From assembly GCA_903838565.1 (NCBI GenBank), contig CAILZB010000051.1, positions 110,934 to 174,933 of the forward strand: DNA of 64,000 nt, in the 5' to 3' direction. Shown here in pieces: positions 1-8,780 of this stretch (position 1 is the stretch's first letter; the number at the start of each line of letters is the position of its first letter). The notes below the pieces were generated by a model, which did not search any database, was not told the DNA's origin, and saw only the letters and a program-made list of their open reading frames with translations. The position numbers and the translations under genes are program-made. Source of the DNA: an uncultured beta proteobacterium (GTDB lineage: Bacteria > Pseudomonadota > Gammaproteobacteria > Burkholderiales > Burkholderiaceae_C).

Positions 1-381
1 GCTCATGACGCGCTCCAGCAAGCGCATGCGCTGGCGTATGCCGCTGTCGATCTTGGCCCAGTTTTCGGGGTCGATGAGCAGCGGAAACAGATCCAGCGAC
101 CAGGGCCGTTGCGGACCGTTTTCGTCCGCGTACACGTTGTAGGTGACGCCGTTGTCGCGGATCTGGCGCGCCAGACTGGCCGCGCGCCGATTCAGGTCGC
201 GCGCGTCCTGGTCAGCGACGTGGTCGAGGAACTGACTCCAGGCCGGCGTGAAGGACTCGCGCCCGGTCCCCCGCAGTTCATCGAAGTGCCCGCTTGCCGC
301 CATGCATTCCTGCAAGATGGCGCGGACATCCGACGGCGCTGATGACGCCGCTGGCAGCGGCAAGGTTGGGGATTCTTTCAC
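1..381 (-). CDS. Circularly permuted ATP-grasp protein, N-terminal part (runs off window)
   Basis: The first 127 codons read from a GTG at 379-381 toward the left edge, where the frame is still open. The visible peptide contains an FDELRG segment, a TYNVYADENG stretch and a WSLDLFPLLI stretch, which are typical of the start of the circularly permuted type 2 ATP-grasp family (DUF404/407, often fused to an alpha-E domain). It lies downstream of the transglutaminase/DUF2126 gene on the same strand, in the same reading frame after its stop at 445-447; this pairing is common in proteobacteria and suggests co-transcription. These proteins are thought to form an amide or peptide ligase, but the substrate is unknown. 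No ATG occurs between the upstream stop and this GTG, so the exact start is uncertain. Confidence 0.75.
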   Translation of the reverse strand, partial: MKESPTLPLPAASSAPSDVRAILQECMAASGHFDELRGTGRESFTPAWSQFLDHVADQDARDLNRRAASLARQIRDNGVTYNVYADENGPQRPWSLDLFPLLIDPENWAKIDSGIRQRMRLLERVMS

Positions 382-444
382 AGCCCCGAAGTATGCCAGC
401 GGCGCAGCCGCCTCGCGTTCGAAGCCCGGCAGGTCTTGGTCACG

Positions 445-3400
445 TCAACCTCGGCGCAGATCCCGCGTGAACGGGAACTCGCGGCTGGCGGCAACGTGGA
501 TCGTCGCCGGCGGCACATTCACCACGCCGGGCGTGTGTCCCATCGCGGCAAAGCGCGACATGCGCCGGCTCTCGGCCTCGTAGGCGTTGACCGGGAAGGT
601 GTCCGGATTGAGCCCGCCCGGGTGCGCCACAAAGTACTGGCAGCCGCCGAGCGAGCGCTTCATCCAGGTGTCGATGATGTCGAAGGTCAGCGGCGTGTGG
701 ATGCCGATGCTGGGGTGCAGCGCCGAAGGCGGGTTCCATGCCTTGTAGCGCACGCCTGCGACAAACTCACCCACGGTGCCGGTGGACTGCATCGGCAAGG
801 CCTCGCCGTTGCAGGTCACAACGTAGCGGCTCTGATTCAGCCCCGTGACCCGCACCTCGATGCGCTCCAGCGACGAGTCCACGTAGCGCGCCGTGCCCCC
901 GGGCGCGCCTTCCTCGCCCATCACATGCCAGGGTTCGAGCGCGTTGCGCAGCGTGAGCTCCATGCCAAACGACTGGACCGAGCCGACGATGGGGAAACGG
1001 AACTCGTAGTGCGGCGCAAACCAGCTGTCGTCAAACGCATAGCCGCAGCCGCGCATCTCGGCCATGACGTCGTTGAAATCCTGCTCGATGAAGCTGGGCA
1101 GCATGAAGCGGTCGTGCAGCTCCGTGCCCCAGCGCGTCGCCGGTGCCTGGTACGGGTCTTTCCAGAAACGCGCCACCAGCGCGCGCAGCAGCAGCTGCTG
1201 CACCACGCTCATGCGCGGGTGCGGCGGCATCTCGAAGGCGCGCAGTTCCAGCAGCCCCAGGCGCCCGGTGGCGGAGTCGGGCGAGTACATCTTGTCGATG
1301 GAGAACTCGCTGCGGTGCGTGTTGCCGGTGGCGTCGATCAGGATGTTGCGCAGCGTGCGGTCCACCAGCCAGGGCGGCATCTGCTGACCGTGTATCTCCC
1401 GGTTCTTGTGGATCTGCTCGATCGCGATCTCCAGCTCGTACAGCTGGTCGTTGCGCGCCTCGTCCACGCGCGGTGCCTGGCTCGTGGGGCCGACGAACAT
1501 GCCGCTGAACAGGTAGCTCAGCGACGGGTGGTTGTGCCAGTACAGCAGCAGGCTGGCCAGCAGTTCGGGATTGCGCAGAAACGGGCTGTCGGCGGGCGTG
1601 GCGCCGCCCATCACGAAGTGGTTGCCCCCGCCGGTGCCGGTGTGGCGCCCGTCCTTCATGAATTTCTCGGCCGAGAGCCGCGACTCGAACGCCACCTGGT
1701 ACAGGAACTCGGTGTTCTTCACCAGTTCGGCCCAGTTCGTCACAGGGTGGATGTTGACTTCGATCACCCCCGGATCGGGCGTGACCTGCAGCAACTTCAG
1801 GCGCGCGTCGCGCGGCGGAGGGTAGCCCTCGAGCACCAGCTGCAGGCCCAGCTCCTGGGCGCTGGCTTCGATCGCAGCCAGCAGGTCCAGATAGGCTTCG
1901 AGCTTTTCCAGCGGCGGCATGAAGACGTAGAGCACGGCCGATTTCTCGCCCACGCTCTCGGCCTTGGGGCCGCTGGAGCGGCGCGGATCGCGCACCTCCA
2001 CGCACAGCGCGGTGCGCGTCACCCAGTGCGCCGATTCCTGACGCTCGGGCACGCGCACGAAGTCGCCCGGTTCCGCTTGCGCGGGGCTTTGCGCGTTCGC
2101 AGAAGTCAGCACCGTTGCGGCCGCGCTGGCGCTTTGCAAGCGGTGCGGCGCTTCCGGGCGCGGACCGGTTCCCGACAGCCAGGGCGAGGCCGCGCTGGCG
2201 GCTGCGGAGGCGGCTGCCGCGCTGGCGCTGGACGCGGCATAGCGCGCCGCCAGACCGTCGTGCGCCGGCAGATCGACCTGATCCTGGCAGGGGTCCTGCG
2301 CATAGACGTAGGGGTAGTCGGCCTCGTTCACCCAGGGCAGAGAGTCCAGCGGCAGACGCAAGCCCATGGGCGAATCGCCCGGCATCAGGTACATGCGCTC
2401 GTCGCGCAGGAACCAGGGTCCGGTGGTCCACTTCGGCACGGCAGAGCGCGGCTGGTCCACGCCCTTGAGCGGCAGCACATAGCCCACCACCGAATCGAGC
2501 TTCTGTTCGAACACGCGGCGCAACCTGGCGCGCTCCATCTCGTCGTCGAGCTTGGAGTCGAAGGGATCGACGTTCACCGGCAGACGGCGCTCGCGCCAGA
2601 GGTAGTACCAGGCGTCCTCGTAGGCGCCCTGCACATGCTGGTCGCTCACGCCCAGCTTGGCCGCCAGCGTTTGCGTGAAGCGCAGCGCGTCGGCGCTGGT
2701 GTAGTGCGTGGGATGGCGTTCATCGACAAACAGCGCCGGGTTGCTCCACACCGGTTGTCCGTCGGCGCGCCAGTAGATGTTCAGGGCCCAGCGCGGCAGC
2801 TGCTCGCCCGGATACCACTTGCCCTGGCCGAAGTGCAGGAATCCGCCTTGCCCGTATTCGGTGCGCAGCTTGTGCACCAATTCGGTGGCGAAACCGCGTT
2901 TCGTCGGTCCCAGCGCATCGATGTTCCATTCGGGTGCATCCCGGTCGTCGACCGCGACAAAGGTGGGCTCGCCGCCCATGGTCAGGCGCACGTCGCCGGC
3001 CTTCAGTTCGTCGTCCACGGCCTGGCCCAGCGCCATCACGTCGGCCCATTGCTCCTCGGAATAAGGCTTGGTCACGCGCGGCGACTCGTAGATGCGCGTC
3101 ACCGCCATGTGGTGTTCGAACTCCACCTCACACTTGTCCATGCCGCCTTCGATCGGCGCCGCGCCCGAGGGCTGAGGCGTGCAGGCCAGCGGGATATGGC
3201 CTTCGCCGGCGAGCAGGCCCGAGGTCGCGTCCAGACCGACCCAGCCCGCGCCCGGAAGATAGACCTCGCACCAGGCGTGCAGGTCGGTGAAATCGACTTC
3301 GGTGCCGCTGGGGCCATCGAGCGACTTCACGTCGGGTTTGAGCTGGATCAAATAGCCCGAGACAAAGCGCGCCGCCAGCCCGCAGTGGCGCAGCAGTTGC

Positions 3401-3963
3401 ACCAAGAGCCAGGCCGAGTCGCGGCACGAGCCCGATCCCAGCTTGAGCGTTTCGTCGGGCGTCTGCACGCCGGGCTCCATGCGGATCAGGTAGCTGATGT
3501 CCTTATGCACCATCTGGTTCACGTCCACCAGGAAGTCGATGCTGCGGCGTCTTCTGCGGTCGATGCGCGCCAGGAAGGCCTTGAGGCGCTTCGTCAGGTG
3601 CTCGGCCGCCAGGTAGGGCGCGAGCTCCTGCTTGAGCAGGTTCTCGTACTTGAAGGGGTATTTCTCGGCGCTGGGTTCGAGGAAGAAATCGAACGGGTTG
3701 TACACCGCCATCTCGACCACCAGATCGACCGTGACCTTGAACTCGCGCGTCTTCTTGGCGAACACCAGACGCCCCTGGTAGTTCGAGAACGGGTCTTGCT
3801 GCCAGTTGATGAAGTGGTCCGCCGGTTCCACCTTGAGCGAGTAGGAAATGATCTTGCTGCGGCAATGCGGCGCCGGCCGCAGACGGATGACCTGCGGCCC
3901 CAGGTTGACCGGCCGGTCGTATTTGTAGTGGGTGACGTGGTTCAGTGCAGCGTGGATGGACAT
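445..3963 (-). CDS. Transglutaminase-like / DUF2126 protein, 1172 aa
   Basis: The N-terminal third is a bacterial transglutaminase-like cysteine protease fold: Cys180 lies in GSGSCRDSAW, His229 in DLHAWCEV and Asp245 in GLDATSG, giving the Cys-His-Asp triad with normal spacing. The rest is the long DUF2126 region, including a GGGNHFVMGG motif and an alanine-rich low-complexity linker near the middle. The full length of about 1100-1170 residues is usual for the family. No signal peptide is seen, so it is probably cytoplasmic. The family nearly always travels with the ATP-grasp/alpha-E gene that follows here, suggesting a shared role in making or cutting an isopeptide-like bond, but no substrate is established. 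The start is the ATG at 3963, preceded by AGAGAACGG. Divergent from atzF. Confidence 0.9.
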   Translation of the reverse strand: MSIHAALNHVTHYKYDRPVNLGPQVIRLRPAPHCRSKIISYSLKVEPADHFINWQQDPFSNYQGRLVFAKKTREFKVTVDLVVEMAVYNPFDFFLEPSAEKYPFKYENLLKQELAPYLAAEHLTKRLKAFLARIDRRRRRSIDFLVDVNQMVHKDISYLIRMEPGVQTPDETLKLGSGSCRDSAWLLVQLLRHCGLAARFVSGYLIQLKPDVKSLDGPSGTEVDFTDLHAWCEVYLPGAGWVGLDATSGLLAGEGHIPLACTPQPSGAAPIEGGMDKCEVEFEHHMAVTRIYESPRVTKPYSEEQWADVMALGQAVDDELKAGDVRLTMGGEPTFVAVDDRDAPEWNIDALGPTKRGFATELVHKLRTEYGQGGFLHFGQGKWYPGEQLPRWALNIYWRADGQPVWSNPALFVDERHPTHYTSADALRFTQTLAAKLGVSDQHVQGAYEDAWYYLWRERRLPVNVDPFDSKLDDEMERARLRRVFEQKLDSVVGYVLPLKGVDQPRSAVPKWTTGPWFLRDERMYLMPGDSPMGLRLPLDSLPWVNEADYPYVYAQDPCQDQVDLPAHDGLAARYAASSASAAAASAAASAASPWLSGTGPRPEAPHRLQSASAAATVLTSANAQSPAQAEPGDFVRVPERQESAHWVTRTALCVEVRDPRRSSGPKAESVGEKSAVLYVFMPPLEKLEAYLDLLAAIEASAQELGLQLVLEGYPPPRDARLKLLQVTPDPGVIEVNIHPVTNWAELVKNTEFLYQVAFESRLSAEKFMKDGRHTGTGGGNHFVMGGATPADSPFLRNPELLASLLLYWHNHPSLSYLFSGMFVGPTSQAPRVDEARNDQLYELEIAIEQIHKNREIHGQQMPPWLVDRTLRNILIDATGNTHRSEFSIDKMYSPDSATGRLGLLELRAFEMPPHPRMSVVQQLLLRALVARFWKDPYQAPATRWGTELHDRFMLPSFIEQDFNDVMAEMRGCGYAFDDSWFAPHYEFRFPIVGSVQSFGMELTLRNALEPWHVMGEEGAPGGTARYVDSSLERIEVRVTGLNQSRYVVTCNGEALPMQSTGTVGEFVAGVRYKAWNPPSALHPSIGIHTPLTFDIIDTWMKRSLGGCQYFVAHPGGLNPDTFPVNAYEAESRRMSRFAAMGHTPGVVNVPPATIHVAASREFPFTRDLRRG

Positions 3964-4157
3964 AGGCCGTTCTCTTTTGGAATCAGGGTTGAAAGCAGGG
4001 GCAGAGCTGCCACATTTTGCATGTTAGCAAGTCAGTCTTACCCTGGGGCTACGCAAGTCCCGCGCCATGCTGGCTGCGGCCAAGCATGGTCGCATGGGTC
4101 AGGCAGGATGGCACGGTCATTGCATTGGATCTTGGATACAAGATTGGATGCTCTGAC
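3964..4157. promoter_or_regulatory. Divergent promoter region between DUF2126 gene and atzF operon
   Basis: A 194-base non-coding gap separates the leftward transglutaminase gene from the rightward ureide operon, so it must hold promoters for both. The clearest element is the perfect inverted repeat at 4129-4144, listed separately. I could not pick a -35/-10 pair with confidence. An open frame in phase with atzF continues upstream to 4017, but the atzF start is placed at 4158. Confidence 0.6.
4129..4144. promoter_or_regulatory. Candidate GntR-family operator, palindrome ATCTTG-GATA-CAAGAT
   Basis: A perfect inverted repeat with six-base arms and a four-base spacer ends 13 bases before the atzF ATG. 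FCD-type GntR regulators commonly bind short palindromes of this size with a TTG...CAA core. The last gene of the same operon (16748-17479) encodes such a regulator, so ligand-relieved repression of the ureide operon from this site is a reasonable inference. I did not see a second copy elsewhere in the window. Confidence 0.5.
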
Positions 4158-5879
4158 ATGGTGCAAACCGAAATCACTGTTGAAAAGGGTCTGGCGGCCA
4201 CGCCAAAGCTGGCGCCGCAGGCCTGGATTTCACGTTTCCAGACACCGCTGCAGCTGAGCACTTCAGGCGTGCTGGCGGGGCTGCGCTTTGCCGTCAAGGA
4301 CAACATTGATGTCCAGGGGTTGGCCACCACCGCCGCCTGCCAGGCCTTTGCCTACGAGCCTCAGGCCCATGCCGTGGTGGTGCAACGGTTGCTCGATGCC
4401 GGTGCGTCGCTCGTGGGCAAGACCAATCTGGATCAGTTTGCCTGCGGTCTGAACGGCACGCGCTCGCCCTGGGGTGCCGTGCCCAACGCCTTCGATCCGG
4501 CTTTCGTGTCGGGCGGCTCCAGCTCCGGCTCGGCCTACGTCGTGGCCACGGGCCAGGTGGATTTTTCGCTGGGAACCGACACGGCGGGCTCGGGCCGCGT
4601 GCCGGCGGGACTGAACAACATTGTCGGGCTCAAGCCCACCAAGGGACTGATCAGCGCGCGCGGCGTGGTCCCGGCAGCGCAGAGCGTGGACTGCGTCTCC
4701 ATCCTGGCGCGCAGCGTCGGCTTGGCAGCGCGGGTGCTGTCCGTGGCTATGGGCTTCGATGCTCAGGACCCGTACTCGCGCCACCTCCGTCTGAACTCGC
4801 GCGCCTTTCCCGCCACCTTTCGTTTCGGTGTGCCGTCCAAACTTTCATTTTTCGGTGACACGGCGGCCAAGACCGCCTTCGCCTTGAGTCTCTCGCGCTT
4901 GTGTGAGCAGGGCGGAACACCCGTGCGCATCGACTTCCAACCGCTGGCGCAGGCGGCCGACCTGCTGTACGAAAGTGCGCTCGTGGCCGAGCGCTACCAG
5001 GGCATTCGCAGTTTCTTCGATGCGCATGAAGCCGAGGTGCTGGAGCCGGTGCGCAGCATCATTGCGCGGGGCCGCGGCTACAGCGCCGCCGACCTGTTCG
5101 ATGCGCAAACCCAGCTGCGCGCGCTGGCTCAGCGCGCCGCCCCCATGTGGGATGACATCGACCTGCTGCTGGTTCCCACCGCCCCTACGCACGTCCGCAT
5201 CGCGGACATGCTGGCCGACCCGGTGGCGCTGAACCGCCAACTGGGGGCCTACACCAATTTCGTGAACCTGCTCGACTACGCGGCGCTGTCGGTGCCGAGC
5301 GCCATGCGAGCCGACGGCCTGCCGTTTGGCATCACGCTCATCGGCCAAAGCGGCAGCGACTGGCAACTGGCAGAGCTCGGGCAGCGCTATCACCTGGCCA
5401 GCGCAATGACCCAAGGAGCGACCGGTGAGCCTTTGTCCGCGCCCGAGCCCATCGCCGCCATCCGCAGCCTGAGCACGACCGTGCGATTGGCCGTGGTCGG
5501 CGCGCACCTGAGCGCCATGCCACTGAACGCCCAGCTGACTGAGCGCGGCGCCCGCCTGGTGAGCACGAGTGCCACCGCGCCGCATTACCGGCTGTACGCG
5601 CTGAGCGGCAGCGTGCCGCCCAAACCCGGACTGCTCCGGGTCGCCGAAGGGCAGGGCGAGAGCATCGCGCTGGAACTGTGGGACATGCCGCTGGAACACT
5701 ACGGCTCCTTCGTCTCGCTGATCCCGGCGCCGCTGGGCATAGGCACGCTGGAACTGGCCAATGGCGCCAGCGTGCAGGGCTTTCTGTGCGAGGTGCAGGC
5801 GCTGCAAGGCGCGCATGACATCAGCGGCTTTGGCGGCTGGCGCGCCTATGTCGAATCGCTGGCCAAGACAAGCCTTTGA
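4158..5879 (+). CDS. atzF: Allophanate hydrolase (AtzF-type amidase)
   Basis: A 573-residue amidase-signature enzyme that cleaves allophanate to ammonia and CO2, the last step for biuret, carboxybiuret and urea-amidolyase pathways. The Ser-cisSer-Lys triad is visible as Lys47 (RFAVKDN), Ser121 (GGSSSGS) and Ser145 (TDTAGSGR), with the 74- and 24-residue spacing expected for AtzF. The last 150 residues or so form the extra C-terminal domain that distinguishes allophanate hydrolases from ordinary amidases. The start is taken as the ATG at 4158; an in-frame ATG at 4017 would add 47 residues that do not look conserved. It is the first gene of the ureide operon, 39 bases ahead of the next gene. 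Confidence is high because the other Atz-type genes follow on the same strand. Confidence 0.92.
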   Translation: MVQTEITVEKGLAATPKLAPQAWISRFQTPLQLSTSGVLAGLRFAVKDNIDVQGLATTAACQAFAYEPQAHAVVVQRLLDAGASLVGKTNLDQFACGLNGTRSPWGAVPNAFDPAFVSGGSSSGSAYVVATGQVDFSLGTDTAGSGRVPAGLNNIVGLKPTKGLISARGVVPAAQSVDCVSILARSVGLAARVLSVAMGFDAQDPYSRHLRLNSRAFPATFRFGVPSKLSFFGDTAAKTAFALSLSRLCEQGGTPVRIDFQPLAQAADLLYESALVAERYQGIRSFFDAHEAEVLEPVRSIIARGRGYSAADLFDAQTQLRALAQRAAPMWDDIDLLLVPTAPTHVRIADMLADPVALNRQLGAYTNFVNLLDYAALSVPSAMRADGLPFGITLIGQSGSDWQLAELGQRYHLASAMTQGATGEPLSAPEPIAAIRSLSTTVRLAVVGAHLSAMPLNAQLTERGARLVSTSATAPHYRLYALSGSVPPKPGLLRVAEGQGESIALELWDMPLEHYGSFVSLIPAPLGIGTLELANGASVQGFLCEVQALQGAHDISGFGGWRAYVESLAKTSL

Positions 5880-5918
5880 CGGCACCTCATTCACTTCATC
5901 AACCTCAGGGAAGCACCC

Positions 5919-6917
5919 ATGAACACCGCCACTCCAAACTCACGTCGCCGACTGCTGCAGATCGGCGCTGCCGGCGCCGCGCTGGGCCTGATTGGTGCCC
6001 CAGCCCTGCTGCGCGCGCAGACGACGCCAAAGATCCGCGTCGGCTACTGGCCCATCGCCGCCGGTCTGCCGTTCTACGCGGCGGTGGAGAAGGGCTACTT
6101 CAAGGAGGCTGGCCTGGAGGTGGAGGCGATCAAGTTCGCCGGAGCCCAGCAGATCATGGAGGCCATGCTCGCCGGCCGCTGCGACGCCAGCGCCAACGGC
6201 ACGGGCTCGGCGAATCTGGCGATCGGCGAGATCGCCGCTCCGGGCAGCTTCAAGATCTTTGCCTCCAATCCCAGCAACGCCAAGAACGTGCTGGACGAGT
6301 TCCTTGTGCCCGCGGCCAGCACGGCCAGGAGCATCGCCGAGCTCAAGGGCAAGCGGGTCGCCTCGGGACCGGGGATTCAGAACGTGACGCTGGCCAAGAC
6401 CGTGCTGGAGCGCGCCGGCGCCAGCGGCGCGACCGTGATCGAACTGCCCATCGGCCAGCACGTGGCCGCGCTGGCGGCAGGCCAAGTGGACGCCGCCTAC
6501 ACGCTCGAGCCCACGGGCACGATTGGCCGCCTCAACGGCAGCACGCGCGTGCTCGAAACCGGCGTGATTTCCAAGTACATCCTGGGCGACGCGAGTGCAC
6601 CCTGGTTCGGCGGCTCGGCCTCGCTCAAGGCCGAGTTCGTGACGCAGTACCCGGCGCAGGCTAAGAAGTTTGTCGCCGCCTACGCCAAGGGCATCGCGCT
6701 GGTGCGCTCGAACCCGACCGAGGCACGCCAGTACCTCAAGGGCTACACCGCCATCGAAGGGCCGCTGAGCAGCGAGGTGCCGCTGGCAGCGTACACGCTG
6801 TACAACGAATTCACGCCCAAGGACATTGCGCACTTCCAGAAGTTCTTCGATCTGTTCTCGGACAAGGGCATCTTCTCCTCGCGCCTGCTGGTCGAGAGCA
6901 TGCTCTACAAGGGCTGA
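5919..6917 (+). CDS. ABC transporter substrate-binding protein, NMT1/SsuA-like, Tat signal
   Basis: A 332-residue periplasmic binding protein of the NMT1/TauA/SsuA class. The N terminus carries a twin-arginine signal (SRRRLLQIG, then a hydrophobic stretch and a cleavage region near ALLRAQ). The mature part begins IRVGYWPIAAGLPFYAAVEK, typical of the family. It is followed two bases after its stop by its permease and then its ATPase. Family members bind sulfonates, nitrate or small heterocycles and amines; here the location inside an allophanate/carboxybiuret operon suggests a small ureide or related N-compound. The ligand cannot be read from sequence. A ribosome binding site (AGGGAAG) sits ahead of the ATG. 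Confidence 0.88.
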   Translation: MNTATPNSRRRLLQIGAAGAALGLIGAPALLRAQTTPKIRVGYWPIAAGLPFYAAVEKGYFKEAGLEVEAIKFAGAQQIMEAMLAGRCDASANGTGSANLAIGEIAAPGSFKIFASNPSNAKNVLDEFLVPAASTARSIAELKGKRVASGPGIQNVTLAKTVLERAGASGATVIELPIGQHVAALAAGQVDAAYTLEPTGTIGRLNGSTRVLETGVISKYILGDASAPWFGGSASLKAEFVTQYPAQAKKFVAAYAKGIALVRSNPTEARQYLKGYTAIEGPLSSEVPLAAYTLYNEFTPKDIAHFQKFFDLFSDKGIFSSRLLVESMLYKG

Positions 6918-6919
6918 GC

Positions 6920-7741
6920 ATGAGCGCCAGCGTCACCCCCTTGCCGAGCATGACCGCGGCGCGGCCGATGCCGCCGATACCGCGGCGCATGGACCTGTCA
7001 CGGGCGACTGCGCTGCTGGGCCCGGTGCTGCTGCTGCTGATCTGGGACCTGGTGGTTCGCTTCAAGCTCATCAGCCCGATCTTGCTGCCATCGCCCCTGG
7101 CCACGCTCTCGGCGCTGGCCAGCGGCATGGCGGGCGGCGAGCTGCTCTACGACTTCCTGTACACGCTGATGCGCACGCTGGAGGCCTTCGCCATCGCCGC
7201 CGTCGTTGGTGTGCCGCTGGGCGTGCTGCTGGGCAGCAACGAGCGCGCCTACCGCAGCGTCGAGTTCGTGATCGACTTCTTCCGCTCCACGCCCTCGTCC
7301 GCGCTGATACCGCTGTTCATGATGATCTTTGGCGTGTCCGACATCAACAAGGTCGCGATCGCCGCTTTTGGCGCGCTGCTGATCGTGCTCTTCAACAGCG
7401 CCTACGGCGTGATGAACGCGCGCAAGCAGCGCGTCATGGCGGCGCGGGTCATGGGCGCATCGCGCTGGCAGGTGTTCAAGGACGTGCTGATCTGGGAAAG
7501 CCTGCAGCCCACCTTTGTCGGACTGCGCAGCGCGGTCTCGATGTCGCTGGTGATCGTGGTTGTGGCCGAGATGTTCATCGGTTCAGAGCGCGGCCTGGGG
7601 CACCGCATCATCGACTCGCAGCAGGTCATGAACGTGCGCGACATGTACGCCTCCATCCTGGCCTCGGGCGCCTTGGGCTACGCGCTCAACGTGCTGTTCC
7701 TGCTGCTGGAAAAGCGCATCGTGCACTGGAGCGGGAGATAA
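6920..7741 (+). CDS. ABC transporter permease, SsuC-like
   Basis: A 273-residue inner-membrane permease with about six predicted hydrophobic segments. The cytoplasmic EAA loop that contacts the ATPase is visible as RVMGASRWQVFKDVLIW. It belongs to the BPD-type permeases that work with NMT1/SsuA-like binding proteins. The stop is two bases before the ATG of the ATPase gene, so translation is coupled. Its substrate is that of the binding protein at 5919. Confidence 0.88.
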   Translation: MSASVTPLPSMTAARPMPPIPRRMDLSRATALLGPVLLLLIWDLVVRFKLISPILLPSPLATLSALASGMAGGELLYDFLYTLMRTLEAFAIAAVVGVPLGVLLGSNERAYRSVEFVIDFFRSTPSSALIPLFMMIFGVSDINKVAIAAFGALLIVLFNSAYGVMNARKQRVMAARVMGASRWQVFKDVLIWESLQPTFVGLRSAVSMSLVIVVVAEMFIGSERGLGHRIIDSQQVMNVRDMYASILASGALGYALNVLFLLLEKRIVHWSGR

Positions 7742-7743
7742 GC

Positions 7744-8565
7744 ATGGGCGCTGTTATTCGCCCCATGATCGCGCCCGATCCAGCCGCGCCCGCCTTTGTC
7801 CCCGGACCTGCGGGCACGCACATCACGATCCGCGGTCTGACCAAGTATTTCGCCGGGTTGCCGCTTTACGAGGACTTCAACCTGGACATTCCGAAACACC
7901 AAATCGTCTCGGTGTTCGGGCCCAACGGCTGCGGCAAGAGCACGCTTATCAACATGATCGCGGGCCTGATGCCGCTGGACCGCGGCGAGATCCTGTTCGA
8001 CGGCAAGACGCTCAAGGACACGAAGATCGGCTACGTGTTCCAGAACTACCGCGAAGCGCTGTTTCCGTGGATGCGCACCATCGACAACATCGCCTACCCG
8101 CTCAAGCTGGAGGGGCGCTCCAAGGCCGAGGTGGAGCAGCGCATGCAGGAGCTGGTGGCGTCCTTCGACGTCAAGTTCGACCTGAACCGCTACCCCTACG
8201 AACTCTCGGGCGGCCAGCAGCAGACCGCCTCCATCATGCGCGCGCTGGCGCCGAATCCGGAAGTGCTGTTTCTGGACGAGCCGTTCTCGGCGCTGGACTT
8301 CGAGATGACGTTGTTCATCCGCGAGAAGCTGCAGCAGGTGTTCATGCAGACCGGAACCACCATGCTGCTGGTGTCGCACGACCTGGAAGAAGCCGTGTAC
8401 CTGGCCGACCAGGTGCTGCTGCTGACCAAGCGCCCAACGCGGGTCGCTGAGATCCTGCATTACGGCGATGCGCGGCCGCGCACCGTGGACACGCTGTCCG
8501 AGCCCGGCTTTGTGCACGCGAAGAAGCGCAGCCTTGAAATCTTCCAGCGCGAGGTGCGGCGATGA
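7744..8565 (+). CDS. ABC transporter ATP-binding protein, SsuB-like
   Basis: A 273-residue nucleotide-binding subunit completing the SsuABC-like importer. Walker A is GPNGCGKST, the signature is LSGGQQQTAS, and Walker B is VLFLDEPFSALD, with a switch His in LLVSHDLEEA. The signature has Gln-Gln-Gln-Thr where Gln-Gln/Arg-Val/Ala is more usual, which is tolerated in this family. The start is the ATG at 7744; the open frame extends further left but only as an out-of-frame reading of the permease. Its stop overlaps the atzG start (ATGA). Confidence 0.88.
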   Translation: MGAVIRPMIAPDPAAPAFVPGPAGTHITIRGLTKYFAGLPLYEDFNLDIPKHQIVSVFGPNGCGKSTLINMIAGLMPLDRGEILFDGKTLKDTKIGYVFQNYREALFPWMRTIDNIAYPLKLEGRSKAEVEQRMQELVASFDVKFDLNRYPYELSGGQQQTASIMRALAPNPEVLFLDEPFSALDFEMTLFIREKLQQVFMQTGTTMLLVSHDLEEAVYLADQVLLLTKRPTRVAEILHYGDARPRTVDTLSEPGFVHAKKRSLEIFQREVRR

Positions 8566-8780
8566 CCAGCGAAGAGAGCCTGGCCTATGTCATCAGCGCG
8601 GCCGCTCTGGCGCGGCTGCCGCTGCAGCACGAGCGCGCGCTGCGCGTCGCAGCGCAGCTGCAGCGCACCGCGGCACTGGCGCAACTGCTGGAGGCGTTTC
8701 CCCTGGCACCGGAGGACGAGCCGGCCGAGATCTACGGCCTCGATCGCTCCGAACTGCGAAGCGCGAAGGCCTGGCCATGA
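8562..8780 (+). CDS. atzG: AtzG-like small subunit of carboxybiuret hydrolase (DUF4089)
   Basis: A 72-residue protein of the DUF4089/AtzG type, rich in Leu, Ala and Glu and predicted helical, ending in the EIYGLDRSELRSAKAWP region typical of the family. In Pseudomonas sp. ADP, AtzG forms a complex with the amidase AtzE and is needed for a stable, active 1-carboxybiuret hydrolase; it resembles the GatC subunit of GatCAB. The gene sits directly before atzE with an ATGA stop/start overlap and overlaps the upstream ATPase gene in the same way. Small size makes annotation by family alone risky, but the position is decisive. Confidence 0.87.
   Translation: MTSEESLAYVISAAALARLPLQHERALRVAAQLQRTAALAQLLEAFPLAPEDEPAEIYGLDRSELRSAKAWP

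Noticed and set aside
4017..4157. An in-frame upstream extension of atzF
   Set aside because: The added residues are not conserved in type and would cover the promoter and palindrome; the ATG at 4158 gives a normal protein.
436..4257. A 1273-residue open frame on the plus strand, antisense to the transglutaminase gene
   Set aside because: Rich in Arg, His, Gln and Val as expected of an antisense reading of GC-rich coding DNA, no family resemblance, while the minus strand has a clear transglutaminase/DUF2126 protein.
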